Below, one piece after another: positions 45,633 to 58,689 of a stretch of 64,000 bases of DNA (positions are counted from its first letter, which is position 1; the number at the start of each line of letters is the position of its first letter). This stretch comes from Avena insularis. Lineage: Eukaryota; Streptophyta; Magnoliopsida; Poales; Poaceae. Below the pieces are notes generated by a model. The model was not told the DNA's origin. It saw only the letters and a list, made by a program, of their open reading frames with translations, and did not search any database. A program made the translations under genes and the position numbers. The stretch spans positions 235,145,661 to 235,209,660 of the forward strand of contig CM042685.1 of assembly GCA_023614405.1 (NCBI GenBank), in the 5' to 3' direction.

Positions 45633-48600
45633 TTATGACCGCTTCAGACGTAACCATGGAGCATCTTCTTTACTTAACGGAATGCTTGGGTCAGTTTTCA
45701 CTGTGAAGGGCGGAATTTCATCAAACTTATTATAATCTTCTGACATGTCTGTCTTGTCCTCGATTCCCACGATGTTTCTTTTCCCTAAAAGAACTATGTG
45801 ACGCTTTGGCTCATCATATGATGTATTCGTTTGCATATTTTTTCTTTTTTGATGCGAGGACATGTCCTTCACATAAAAACCTGAGACACATCATTGGCTA
45901 GGACGAATGGTTCATCTCTATAACCAAGATTGTTGAGATCCACTGTTATCATTCCGCATAACTGGTCTATCTTTACCCCTTCCCATTCAGGTTGACCCAT
46001 TTGCGTGAAACAAAGGGACCTTAAAAGAGACTCCATAGTCTAGTTCCCATATCTCCTCTATGTAACCATAATATGTGTCCTTTTGTCCATTCTCGTCTAT
46101 TGCATCAAAGCGACACCACTATTTTGGTTGGTGCTCTTTTATCTTGGGCGATCGTAGAATGTATTCCCATTTATTTCGTACCTTTGGAAATTCAATACAG
46201 AGAAGATGGTGACGCCAACAAGTATAGCTGATCTCCAACAGTGGTGTCATTCAAGAGATGTGTCCGCATCCAACCACCGAAAGACTTCATGTGTTCATCT
46301 GTAATCCATGATTCAGGCTTCCCCGGGTTTTTGGAGCGTACAATATTCTTGTGTTCCTCGATATCTGGAGCTGCCAAGGTGGAATTATGTAGAAGCTGTA
46401 GTGTGCTTTAGTGAAAGAATCCCGTCCCTACATATCATTGCTTTCTTTCCCAGTGTTTTTCCACTTAGTCTTCCCTCATGCCAGTGTAAACACCAATCGG
46501 CTTAAGGTCAGGAATAAAGTCAACACAAAACTCAATGACCTCCTCTGTTCCATATCCCTTGGAGATGCTTCCTTCTGGTCTAGCACGGTTATGAACATAT
46601 TTCTTTAAGACTCCCATGAACCTCTCAAAGGGGAACATATTGTGCAGAAATACCGGACCGAGAATGGCAATCTTTTCCACTAGATGAACTAGGAGATGCG
46701 TCATAATATTGAAGAAGGATGGTGGGAACACCAATTCAAAACTAACAAGTCATTGTACCACATCCTTCTGTAACCTTGGCAGAATATCTGGATTGATTAC
46801 CTTCTGAGATATTGAATTGAGGAATGCATAGCTTCACAATGGGTACTATAACATTTTACGGTAGAAGCCCCCTCAATGCAATCGGAAGCAACTGCGTCAT
46901 AATCACGTGACAGTCATGAGACTTCAGGTTTTGGAACTTTTTCTCTGCCATATTTATTATCCCCTTTATATTAGATGAGAAGCCCGACGGCACCTTGATA
47001 CTGTAAAGGACTTCAAAAAATATTTCCTTCTCTGCTTTGGTAAGAGCATAGCTAGCACGACTTAAGTGACGCCCTTTATCCGTCTTGTTATCTGTATGCA
47101 TGTTCTTTGGGTCTTTCATAATTTGTTGGTCCTCCCGTGCTTCAGGTGTATCTTTTGTATTCCCATACACGCCTAGGAATCCTAGCAGGTTCACGCAGAG
47201 ATTCTTCGTCACGTGCATCACGTCGATTGAAGAGCGGACACGCAGGACTTTCCAATATGGCAGCTCCCAAAATATAGATTTCTTCTTCCACATGGGTGCG
47301 TGTCCTGTAGCGACGTCGTTCGGAACTGATTGACCGCCGGGACCCTTTCCAAAGATTACTTCTATGTCCTTGACCATACCAAATACATCATCACCAGCAG
47401 GGAGTTCAGGCTTCTTCCGGTGATCTGCCTCACCTTTGAAATGCTTGCCTTTCTTTCTTACGGGATGATTGGTTGGAAGAAATCGTCGATTCGCCAGGTA
47501 CACAACCTTCTTGCATTTATGCAAATATGTACCTTCGGTCTTATCTAAACAGTGGGTGCATGCCTTATATCCCTTGTTTGTCTGTCCTGAAAGGTTACTA
47601 AGAGCAGGCCAATCATTGATGGTTATGAATAACAACCCTCGTAGATTAAATGGCTCCTGTTTGTTCTCATCCCACGCACGTACACCTGGTTTGCCCCACA
47701 ACTGTAAGAGTTCTTCAACTAATGGCCTAAGGTACACATCAATGTCGTTGCCCGGTTGCTTCGGGCCTTGGATGAGCACTGGCATCATAATGAACTTACG
47801 CTTCATGCACAACCAAGGAGGCAGGTTGTAGATACATAGAGTCACGGGACAGGTGCTGTGACTGTAGCTCTGCTCCCCAAAAGGATTCATGCCATCCGTA
47901 CTTAGACCAAACCATAAGTTCCTTGCGTCACCTGCAAAGTCTGAGAAGTCTCTCTCGATTTTTCTCCACTGTGACCCATCAGCAGGGTGTCTCAACTTCC
48001 CGTCTTTCTTACAGTCTTCTTTGTGCCATCGCAACAACCTGGCATGCTCTTTGTTTCTGAACATGCGTTTCAACCTTGGTATTATAGGAGCATACCACAT
48101 AACCTTAGCAGGAACCCTCTTCCGAGGGGCTCTCCTCAACATCACCAGGGTCATCTCGTCTGATCTTATACCGCAACGCATTGCATACCGGGCATTTATC
48201 TAAATTCTCATACTCCTTACCGTGGTAGAGGATGCAGTCATTAATGCATGCATGTATCTTTTGCACATCTAATCCCAGAGGACAGAGAGTCTTCTTTGCT
48301 TCAAAGTTCGTTATGTTTTGGAAACTTCGGCTTCATTATTTTCAGCATCTTTTCAAATGAGGAGTCAGTTAGACCACACTCTGCCTTCCATCGCAACAAT
48401 TCCAGTGTGGTACCGAGCTTTGTGCTGCCATCTTTACAATTTGGGTACAACAATTTCTTGTGATCTTCTAACATGCCCTCTAACTTCAACTTCTCATTTT
48501 CTGTTTCACAGTCTCGCTTTGCATCAGAAATGACCCTACCAAGTTCATCACCGACTCATCTGATGCCCGTTCTTCACCTCTTTCCTCTCCATTGTCTTCC

Positions 48601-48914
48601 ATTGCAGTATCACTGTATTCAGGAAACATATGATGATAGTTGTTATCATCATCTTCTTCTTCACCATCTTCCATCATAACCCCTCTTTCTCCGTGCTTGG
48701 TCTAGCAATTATAGTTGGGCATGAAACCTTTCATAATCAGGTGGCCGCGAATGATTTTCGAGGAAGAGTACTCCTTGTTGTTCCGACATTGAACACATGG
48801 ACAACGTATAAATCAATTCTCTTTGTTTGCCGTAGCCACATCGATAAATTTATCCACGCCTTTGATATACCCGGCTACCCGCCGGTCACCGTACATCCAT
48901 TCCCGACCGTTCAT
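45633..48914 (-). pseudogene. TNP2-type CACTA transposase, broken
   Basis: It starts at ATG 48914 (MNGREWMYGDRR), the transposase-associated domain with RCPCVQCRNNKEY and HGERGVMME. A TGA at 48813-48815 interrupts it near codon 34, and a one-base shift near 48541 follows. From 48470 LEGMLEDHKKLLYP is followed, after a further break, by the TNP2 core in an open frame 48181-46856 (APIIPRLKRMFRNKEHARLLRWHKED, FGLSTDGMNPFGEQSYSHST, LCIYNLPPWLCMKRKFIM, VKDIEVIFGKGPGG). C-terminal DUF4218-like (FPPSFFNIMTHLLVHLVEK, FPFERFMGVLKKYV) and DUF4216-like parts (to TAA 45633-45635) follow in shifted frames. It would cut at the CACTA ends; this copy is inactive. Confidence 0.85.
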
Positions 48915-49230
48915 CTGCATCATATAAGTAAGTTTATCAAAAAACAGGACATCATAAATAGTGATACCAATTCACACCGACACATGAATTGTATCAATGA
49001 CCTAGAAAAGATAAGATTGCTAACCTCGATCGAGGGAAATAAAGAGGAGAAAGCTCAAGTGCGTCTCGGACACCTTCTATATTTTTGTTCTATGAGAAAT
49101 TCAACGGGATTATTCACTCAAACATTTCAACAAACACCTTCAATGCATGCATGAGAAAAAACTAGCACACCCCCTCACACCTTCCACCATTCGAAAAAAC
49201 AGAGTGGAGGCAGAGAGGACTGGGGCGTTG

Positions 49231-49440
49231 CATTTATAGAGGGCAGGGGGTCTTTAATCCCGGTTGAAGCCAGCAACCGGGACTAAAGGTGCGTGCCACG
49301 CCACGTGGCTGTGGTCAAACCTTTAGTCCCGGTTGGTGGCTCCAACCGGGACGCATGCCCCCTGGCCCCGTGCCCGCTCCAACCGGGACGCGTGCCAGCA
49401 TTAGTCCCGGTTGCGCCAACCGGGACTAATGCTCTGAGTG
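49231..49440 (-). promoter_or_regulatory. Promoter module of the transposase gene within right subterminal repeats
   Basis: A minus-strand TATA box TCTATAAATG at 49231-49240, and ten bases further upstream a run of GTCCCGGTT / AACCGGGAC repeats (49251-49440). These are also the right subterminal repeats of the element. The transposase ATG is about 320 bp downstream. Confidence 0.6.
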
Positions 49441-49623
49441 GTCGCGAACGGATAGCCTTTTTTCCTCTAGTGTTGGTATCCCAACTGACTCAGACGTAAC
49501 ATGATACTCGTCTTTGACTCGATCTAAGACTTGCCCTAGCTATCTTATGGTATTAAATGAAGCTTTTCATCGGAGTTGCATGAGTAATATAGGATGAGAG
49601 CAGCTTCAGGCAGCTCCTCGTCT

Positions 49624-50283
49624 TTATTTTTTCTGCTCCGTGTCGAACTGAGTCAGGAAGCTGGTCGTCTCCTCCAGGCGCTCCCTCAGCTGATTAGCCT
49701 GCATGTGGAAGGTATTGGAGGCTATTTTGGTGCACCGGAGCTGGGTAGCAATGGTCCTTCTCTCATTGCGAAATGCATTTGCTTTGGTCCATGCGTCCTT
49801 CGCTAGGTGTTCAAGTCTTTCATCTTCTGCTTCCTGCTCACGCTCGAGAGTTTTAATCTTAGTATCTTTCTCCTCTAGAGCAGGCCCCTATTTGCCGAGG
49901 AGCTCCAATTCACCTTCGACCGATAAGACGACAGCATTGAGTTGCTCCATCATGGGACGAGCCTGCTTGTTAGCCAACGCGATGATCTCCTCTCCAAGAT
50001 GACTTGGAAGGGCTTTCCCTTTTAAGCGCATCACCAAGGTCTCAAGGAGAGAAGTGAGTCGTTTTACGTCAGTCGGCGCCGACCCCTTGTACTGGGTGGT
50101 CCATGCAGAAGTGGCATCCCGAATCGCCTCTATGACACGAGCTTTGTTGAGCGGTTGCTTCTGCAGGAGCCGCTGAATTTCCGTGAGGGCCGCCCGCACG
50201 CACAGGCTATGGAGGCGATCGGTGAGAGTTTCCATTAGGAGGTTGAGACTATGCTGCTCTTGGACCGTTGTTCGAGCCCTCAC
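49624..50283 (-). pseudogene. Coiled-coil ORF of unknown function, one in-frame stop
   Basis: Reading from ATG 50283 (MRARTTVQEQHSLNLL) to TAA 49624-49626 gives about 219 codons with a single TAG at 49888-49890. It is largely helical: LQKQPLNKARVIEAIRDATSAW, RLTSLLETLVMRLKGKALPSHLGEEI, then after the stop GPALEEKDTKIKTLEREQEAEDERLEHLAKDAW and NQLRERLEETTSFLTQF. The regular charged pattern indicates a coiled coil. I do not recognise the family; it could be a retrotransposon-associated ORF. It points away from the TATA box at 50299. Confidence 0.45.
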
Positions 50284-50298
50284 CGTTTCTCAATGTGT

Positions 50299-50306
50299 GA
50301 TATAAA
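50299..50306 (+). promoter_or_regulatory. TATA box of a plus-strand transcription unit
   Basis: ATATAAAAGG followed about 30 bp later by GAAACCCTAGCCGCCGG, the classic look of a plant TATA promoter and 5' UTR (AAACCCTAG, then GC- and C-rich text). Confidence 0.5.
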
Positions 50307-51439
50307 AGGTAGCAGCAAAGCGGTAGAAACCCTAGCCGCCGGTCGCTTCCGTGATCCAGCCACGACCACGCCCTCCCCTCGCATCCCCTTCCCCTCCTCC
50401 TCTCACCCATCGCCCTCGTCCCAGCCGCCGCTCCCCACGCCTTCTCTTTCGCCTCGCCGCTCGTTCTCACCGGTAGGAGCAGCGCGAACTGCCAGCGTCG
50501 CACCGCATGAAACCGGCGGCTTGGACGAGCTCGCTGCATGCCAACCACTAGAGCTCTGCCACCGAGTCCCCTCCTCCTGTCCTTTGACCACGATGCGACG
50601 TCGGCGAGACGGAAGAACATGGGCGCCTGCTCTAGGTCCGTCACTATCCATGACCAAGGGAGCTGGCAACTCCTAGCAAGGTACGTGTACCTTTCCAAAT
50701 TGTCTTCTTGACTAGCTGCTTGTTTGCTTGCTGGGATTTTGATCTGCTAACTTGCTTGATGTTGTTTGCTTTCTGGTGTGATGACATTGATTTGCTGGCT
50801 TGCTTGATGCCTACTAGGTTGGTGCTTGATGGTGCTGGTTGTTTACCTTTCATGATGGATTTCTGGTTTGGGTGATCTGGTTGGTCATTGCAGCCTTTAG
50901 CAGAAGGAGCATGAACCACCATTGTGCGATGACGTCGAGGTGATCCTCTTTTCCTCCTTATTTTCCTCCTCATCTCCCCTTTGACAATGTTTTGATTTAT
51001 AATCCCCATAGATCCTCATCTAGGTGCTATTTGATTGGTGCCTACAAGCTATTTGACAATAATCCAACAAGGTTACACAAGAGCATTAATCCATGTAATA
51101 CTTGAATCTGCAAGCTCTAGGTGAATATCTCCTCTTTCTTTTGTTTTTTGTATGAAAGATATCAAAAGCTTATTGGTTTGCCTCCTCATCACTCCTTTAA
51201 ACCTTTAGTAATGAAGCAAGTATGGGACTTTTACAGTTGAGGTCCAGTATTCTAATTGTTGGTCCTTCTCTAGAAATGAAGTGACATGGTTATTTGTGTT
51301 GTCCGCCAAACAAGTACCATGGTTTCATGCCCCCTTTTTATGTATGTAGTGTTCCTAGAACTTGGCTACATTCTATTATTTTTTGGTTATGATATGCTGT
51401 CGGAAATATTTATTGAGATTGTAATCAAGAAATCAAATA

Positions 51440-51677
51440 CTCCCTCCAGTCCGGTTTATTAGGCACACACGTAGTTTAAGAAAAAATTTAACCATCAATT
51501 TTGACTAATAAAATATACAATATATGTCCCAAAAAATATATCATTGGAAACTACTTTTAAAGATGAATCCAATGGTATTATTTTTGTGACATATTATGTA
51601 AAAAATTTTGACCAAAAATTATTGGTCCAAATTGTTCTTAAACTGCGTGCGTGTCTAATAAACCGGACGAGAGGGAG
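51440..51677. mobile_element. Stowaway MITE, 238 bp
   Basis: Ends CTCCCTCCAGTCCGGTTTATTAGGCACACACG and, inverted, CGTGTCTAATAAACCGGACGAGAGGGAG, flanked by TA on both sides. Non-coding; mobilised in trans by mariner-type transposases. Confidence 0.9.
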
Positions 51678-54600
51678 TAGATATTTGCTTGAGCATATGG
51701 GTACAGCATAAGGGCTCTTCTTTAATTTTAGTTCAAATCATTTCTGAATCAAAAGATATGTAATTTTGGTAATACATCTCTTATACCTTTTTATTAATTG
51801 TTGATAGATTGCTATATTTATAGCCTCTTTGAAAAATATTTGTCTATTCACTATCCACGGATGGTTTGCAAAAGTGGAGTCTGCTTTTAGTTTAACTTGT
51901 GCCCTTGCTGGATGTGCATCCATGGATGGAGCTTACATTATGGCCTTGCTAGATGGATGAGTTGGTTGTAACTGAAGTGAAGTTAAACAAAAGTAGAGAA
52001 ATTTGTAATCTGAATTGTGACGTAGTTATGGTTCAGGTCTACCATTTTATTATATAAACTACGATACATATGAAGCCTTTTTCAGTGGTACATTCTTAGA
52101 GTTATGGAAACAACTATAATGTCTAGATTATTTCAGCTCACTTTATGTAGTGGGGTCAAAGCATGCATCATCTTAGTTGCATCTAAGTAATAGTACATAC
52201 CACAGGCTTGTTGTAGTTGCGAGAATGTACCTTTTTAATTGCAGTTTCCTTTTGTAAACCATAGCTTTCTTTTGCTTGGAAATGATATATCCTGATCAGT
52301 TAGCATAATATTGACCCCTTGCCTTTTCTCTGTTCTAAATTATTTTATTCCGTAGCAGACTCATTTTGTACTCTTTCATTGTTCATTCGAGGAACCGACT
52401 CCAGCGGCATGGGCATGCTTAGATGATGGAAAACCTGCTATGACCTACTAAATGCTATAGTAATCTGGAAGCTGGAGCTAAAGCGTGTTACATAGAATAC
52501 TTATGCTTTGATACTAAAGAAACATGATATTAATTTCTCATTTTTGTACTTATCATTTTAGGATTTCTGGACTTAATTTCTAATATGATTCTGGAGGCCC
52601 ATATTATGTTTTAACAATCATCCTACCTATGTGCGGTTGTGCTTATTATGTCAATCTTGAAATATTTTGATTCTTGCTGGTACCTCAAGTATTAAAAAAA
52701 TTAGTGAGTGCAGCCCGAATGAGTTATTTCCTCAACTCGACCATTTACTTAAGTTTGCTATCTCTCCATGTATGGAGTACATTCCTGTTTTCCCAAAAAT
52801 ACACAACTTCTTAGCCATGTGATAGGTTCTAAGAATTAATATGACAGTAATTATGTCTGGGAATCTAATAATATCAGTGTCTAAGATGATATTATAGAAC
52901 ATAAGGTGTTGTGAAATTCGAATGCATTGCTTAAGATTTTTGTGTGCTTGGTAGCACCTTTGCCATGTATAAATATGTACAATTGGTTCTGGTCATTGTT
53001 AAATAGATCATCCAAGTGGAAAGGATAGAGCGAGTGTGTTTAGCATCTTAGCATGATTTAATCAATTTCTATCCATATATCAAGCTGTATTGCCATATTT
53101 TGAAGTTAAAATTGTCACTTAAAAACATCATTTGGTGGGATTTCTAAACAGTGTTATTCTCTTATCTTTCAACCATGCCTTATTTAGAATCAAGAGTTGT
53201 TTTTATGTACCTGGTTTTATTTATGAATGCCACCTCTTTATATATGTTTTGGTCATGTTTTTTCCATTTAACATTTTTAGAGGATATATCCATGTTGGGA
53301 GTCATGTCAAAGATGGATGACACTTGGGTCAAAGAGAAAAAGACAGAGACAATGGATCTGTTGTTTCTACCTCAACAATAGCCCCGACAAACACAATGAC
53401 ATGGAAGCAAGGTAAGATGCTTTGTACAATGGTACTTGGTTATCTAACTACGAGTAATTATAAGAACTAAATCTGAGGATAGAGACAAGTAATGCAAGTT
53501 ACAACTTAATAAAATGGGATTTACACACAAAAAACCCTAAATAATTGTCCATGAAGCAATGTTGTTGTCTCTTCATTTATGTAAATAAGCAGGTTTTATC
53601 TTAGATACATTAAATTTAGTTTATCTTTCATAGGTATGGCCAAACCTGCACCGTAGGTTGGATAACTGATCTTTCTGGATATGGAGAAATGCTAAATTGC
53701 TAAGTGCTACTGTCAGGTTAGGGTTTATTTTGTATGGATATGCAGATGGCCATGCAAGTTACTAGAGGATCCTTTTTTATAGTTTGCTACTTCACTCCAA
53801 GGGATAATGGTGGCATGATTGTATAACCATTTTCATGTTTTTATTCCAATGGGAAACACAATTTATTTCTAGAAAATATATTCAATACTAAACTGACCAA
53901 ATAGATCATGCATCACTCGATCTTATGCTTTGGCTATTCTATTGCTTGGCACCACTCCAGGAGATCCTAAAGTTTTGGCCTGCATCATAGTGACACAAAT
54001 GATTTTATGTTATCATGGCTACCTCTGTTTTAACTCTGAATTTGATGAAGAAGATTGCAACCTTTGTTTTATTTTCTGTTATTTCTTCGCCGATCCATTC
54101 TAATGTGTTCTCTTAAGTTTTATTTTCTTAATTAGAAGATTATTTGCAGCTAACTTACTCAAAACATAGAAATGTTTTATCTCCTTAAACATTACTTGGC
54201 ATTGTTTTCTCAGTGGTATCCATTTGTCTCGCTGTAGTCTAGAGCGTTTCTCAGAACATTCTTAGAATGGATTTTATACAGATTTGCGGCGAGCTAACAC
54301 AAAAACCTCATAATTTTTTTCTCACTAGACAATGATTCTCAGATTTGTATACCTTGTTGTAGTCAATTGTGTACAGATTCAACATTTGTATGCAGGTCGC
54401 CCTGGTTGTGACTATAGCATCTCTCAAATAATCTTTATAATTTGAATCAGTTTTGTGATTTTTTTATAGGTTTGAGGTCACGAAGACAAGGAGAGGCGTT
54501 GTCGGCTCATGCGTGCTTGCTGTTGGAGAAGGCACTTGAGGAAATGGTGCCGGAAGTGTTTAGTGTTGTGGACATGGATATTGCGGTGATCAATGTCAAG

Positions 54601-56805
54601 GCATCTCACTGCATCTATATAGCATCCCTTTCAGAGTAAGCTCATTCCATTTTGCTCCAATCTATCTACTTGGTTTCTTCTACTACTAGCATGGTATCTA
54701 CTATCTTATTGCTGCAAACTCAAATTGTTCATGTAAATGTTGACATGTATCTTGGCATAATTAAAACAGAAAAGTTGTGCTTATTCAGCATGAACACTCA
54801 GAACTTGCTGAAGATTGTGTGCTTCCCCTTATATGAATTATGATACATGGTTCATGGTATTAATTATAACTAAAAAAAGTGAGCTTAATCAACATGAACA
54901 TAAATGAATGGGAGGGTGTTAAAACTACATATATACGATGTTCTTATTTGCTCTGGTTCTTATCATGTTCATACTACTTAGAAGACACAACTGAAGTGTT
55001 GAGTGTCTAATGGGCACAGTGTAGGGTATATTTGTCTTGGCATCCTTCGGTTAGACAAAATCAGATTTGAGTTTTCTCTTGCTCTACTCACTTAAGCTTT
55101 GGTGTAGTGGTCCATGGTGCTTCCCATGCCTCACATCCTCAGTGTGAAACATGAGCTATACACTCTCCTCTTTATTTTCTTATGTCCTCTGCTTCTAAAA
55201 CATTTTCTTCTTATTATCCATCTTCGCCTAAAGGAAAGTGACTAAAAAAGTTTTGTTTTACTACCTTGTACTTTGCGCAGTTAATATAGCTCTTGGTTTT
55301 GTTAGATAATTTTAATAACTTACTGCATTGTTTTCCTGTCTTCCACGCAACATGAATCCTAAATATGTTGGAGCTACACCGTCTTCATCCTTCCTCAGAC
55401 ATATTACTATTAGGTAATATTTTGGTGAGACTACACTTCTATGTAAACTAAGGTCTTATGCATGCTCACCGCACCTCTCTATATTGTCGTTCTATTGCAG
55501 ACTAACAAATTAGAGTGGTCATAGCTCAAGAAATATGTAGTATTTTCAGTATCCTAGAGTTTTAGGGTTGTTGTGGATCAATTTGAAGCTCAGTTTGTAG
55601 ATAGCATGCAAATTATTAGCTTACTGGTGTGCTTCGTAAAATGATGGTACTGTTGTTATGTGTCACTATTAAGCGCATTCCTCTTTAGAGTGGATGAAAC
55701 ATGTAAAATAAAAACATTTTTTTAATATATATGGATCGTATGTGTCAATACTTAGCAGGGGTTGAGCTGAAAATAGAGAATTTGGTGTCCAATATTTTAG
55801 TTCTTGTATTTGTCACTATATGTCGATAGGGCTTTATGACTCAGTTGTATTGTTTATTCCATTTAGTGGAGGTCCTTTTTCTTGCAATTATAGTAAATAC
55901 AATAAAATATTTTTGCACGAAAAATGCTATTTTAAGTTTTCCATGGAAAGTATGCCATCCACACCAAAAATGAAGTTTCGTCATACTTGCTATAGTTTAG
56001 TATCTTGCAAAAAAGTAAAGTAGGATTTTGATGTGGGCATACATGTTTAGCCTTTTGTATCTTACGTCCTAACACATGCATTTTTCTTATTCTTCTATAA
56101 AATTCAAGTGCCTTCTGATTCACATTTTAATTTGCTGCCTTCTGCATTGTGCAACACACAGCCTTCTGACATGAGTAACTGCGGCACAATCATTAGCTTA
56201 TTTTGTAAAGTCTGGCTACAAAAGCCATGCCATGTGAGGCATGCTTGTGTTATAAATATTGTTATGTCGTCCTGTGATAACTTACTTGATCATCATTGTC
56301 TTAGCCTCCTGTTTGGCCTGGCAATCAAACTTGGATATTCCAAGATGATCACATTGATGATGAGTGCCTTTTATATATCTCACTGTTTTACCTTTTTCTA
56401 CACGGTTCAAGTTATCCCTAAAATATTAATTTATATTGCTGCAACTTACACTTAATTTTACTATTTTTGTACCAACTAGATGCCCAAGATCGATATTTGT
56501 GATATTATATAGAACTGGAAGCTCAAATGTATGTCCATTGACATATTCTATTTTATTGACCCATGGTGTATTGCTTCTAGGCTAACTAAACATACAATGG
56601 CACGACCCTTTTCTTCCAGGCTAACTAAATCACAATGAGATGTATTGCTTTACTCTGAACCATTGGTCGTATTTCATTTTGCTTTACACCAACAAGACTG
56701 TTTGTTTTATCTTTAGTTCAGTTAATGGCTGATCTATGCTTTATTTTCCAGGAGTGCCAACTTTTGGTGACATGGATCGTGGTGTGGGTCTGGATCTCTC
56801 CTTAA

Positions 56806-57040
56806 GCGAATGCTTTTGGTTCTTCCTACTATCAGTTAGTTATCTAAGTATGTCATTCTAGCCCAACGTGGCTTACTCACGAAAACGAGTTGTAAATTCC
56901 TTTTGCCTGTGTACCCTGCCCCCCGAATCTCGTTACGTGAATGCTTTTGGTTCGTCCTGCTATTAGTTAGTTACCTGATTATGTAGTTTGTTATGTCCCA
57001 CCGTGGCTTACTGAGGAAAACAACAATTGTAATTTCCTGC
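56806..57040. repeat. Diverged ~133-bp direct duplication
   Basis: GAATGCTTTTGGTTC(T/G)TCCT followed by AGTTAGTTA, CGTGGCTTACT and GAAAAC starts at 56808 and at 56939. Confidence 0.7.
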
Positions 57041-57409
57041 TATGACACCTTTATCTACTTATTAGTATGTGGTTTGTTATGTATTTTGCCAATCGTTGCT
57101 TTCTCAGGGAAAGGACTTGAAAATTTATGGTTCAATACCATTATCTGTCTATTAAGCTTACGTTTATCCATGGTTGGCAATGTGTTGCTCTTTTAAGCTT
57201 AAACCTACCATGTAGATGTCAAGTTTCATCAGCATATATCCAGGGGCAGTTTATGCTGTTGGACATCTCAGTTCACATGTCACTGCTTGCATTCTTTGTT
57301 CGCAAAGCATCACAGTTTTTCTATAAGATGCAATTTGTTAGATCATATTTAAAAGTTTACCGTAAGTACGGATGGTGATGTCCAGGAAAGCAGGTAGATT
57401 TTATATGTA

Positions 57410-57512
57410 CTCCCTTCGATCTATATTACTTGTCATTGAAATGGATGTATCTAACACTAAAACATGTCTAGATACATCCATTTTAGTGACAAGTAATATG
57501 GATCGGAGGGAG
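57410..57512. mobile_element. Short Stowaway MITE, near-perfect hairpin
   Basis: A 103-bp element CTCCCTTCGATC...GATCGGAGGGAG with TA on both sides. The arms pair almost throughout (ATTACTTGTCA...TGACAAGTAAT, ATGGATGTATCTA...TAGATACATCCAT). Confidence 0.9.
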
Positions 57513-58689
57513 TATTAAGATGTCATAAGTTCATCTTTCAATAACCCCTTGATAATAAGGCTTAAGCGGCCAATAGAACTATCACATTGTGAGAGTGCAA
57601 TAGATGGCCTTAACATTGAATCAGTTCGTATTTTTCCTATCTATAGTCCTCTAAAACATGTTAATCTTGTGGCCATGCTTACTCTAATTGAAATAAACGC
57701 ATGCTCATTGAGATTTTTATGCTCTGAAAAATAGGTGGCTTACCTTCTTATGCACCGAAAAATCAGTGATCTATCTATTTCCACATTACGAGCTGATGTA
57801 CAGGTCCAGCCGTGGGTCTCTTTATTAATACAGAGAATATCTGAAATGCGCAACTAATCATGAAGGGTAATTAACTATTTATATTGTGATATAGTTGTGT
57901 AGTCTTGGAGTGTGCCACCTGCACCCAGTAACTACAAGCCACAACCAAAAATATTATTTTTCACGTTTTTTATTAGTGTTATACAAACTAAAATATGGTG
58001 TGAGAGCTACGGGATCGTACACTGAGGCGCACTCATAGATCTAAATGTCCTGTCAACGTAGCACATGCATTACCAGAAACTAAATGTGATTTTTCTTATG
58101 ATTGCAGAACATTAGTATTGAAAAGAGAAGTACTTAAGATGCGGCTCACTCGTGCAGTTTCATCTGCCTTTGTTTTTTGCAACAGCTAATAACTCTTTGA
58201 TCAACCGTTGTTCTATGAACCTTTTGATGGTGCTACTACCCACTAAAATAGATGATTCTGATGACTATGCCTTTGAGTAAGATCTTTGCATATGATGTCA
58301 TACTTGCGTATTAAATCAAAGACAGTTTTGCTGTGAGTTAAGATACTTATCTTTGAGACGTCTATCTATTGTTGGTTAAAAACTATTTAGATTATGTGTA
58401 ATATACTCTCCTATGTTTGGTACTCTATATTGTTCTAAGTATTATGATGCAATCAATATATGTATTTACCTTTTCAAGTGTTTCCTCCTTATATAATGTA
58501 TTGTTAAATCTGATATGTAACCAGGTATGTACTAATGGTTTAAATTGTTATATGAAGCATTGTGACAAATCTCACTAAAACTTAGATATCAAAATTAACA
58601 ATAAAAACTTAGATAGAAAAATTTAAGAGCTCCATAAACTAATGCTAAATAGGTGTGAAATCTACTGTCACGTGCGCCGAGACACACTC

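Larger units (their letters stand above)
35021..49472 (-). mobile_element. CACTA (En/Spm-type) DNA transposon, 14.45 kb
   Basis: The left end reads CACTAGTGCAGAG and the right end, on the minus strand, CACTAGAGGAAAA. Both are flanked by TTG (35018-35020 and 49473-49475), the 3-bp duplication expected for CACTA elements. Inside both ends lie ACCGGGACTAAA subterminal repeats in both orientations. It encodes a TNP2-type transposase and a second gene with a C48 protease domain, both on the minus strand. The terminal repeats agree in only about six bases, so the two ends are diverged or one is a secondary end; the coding content makes the class certain. Stops and frameshifts show it is no longer autonomous. 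Confidence 0.85.

Noticed and set aside
47085..48203. Plus-strand frames opposite the transposase
   Set aside because: Shadows of the TNP2 reading frame.
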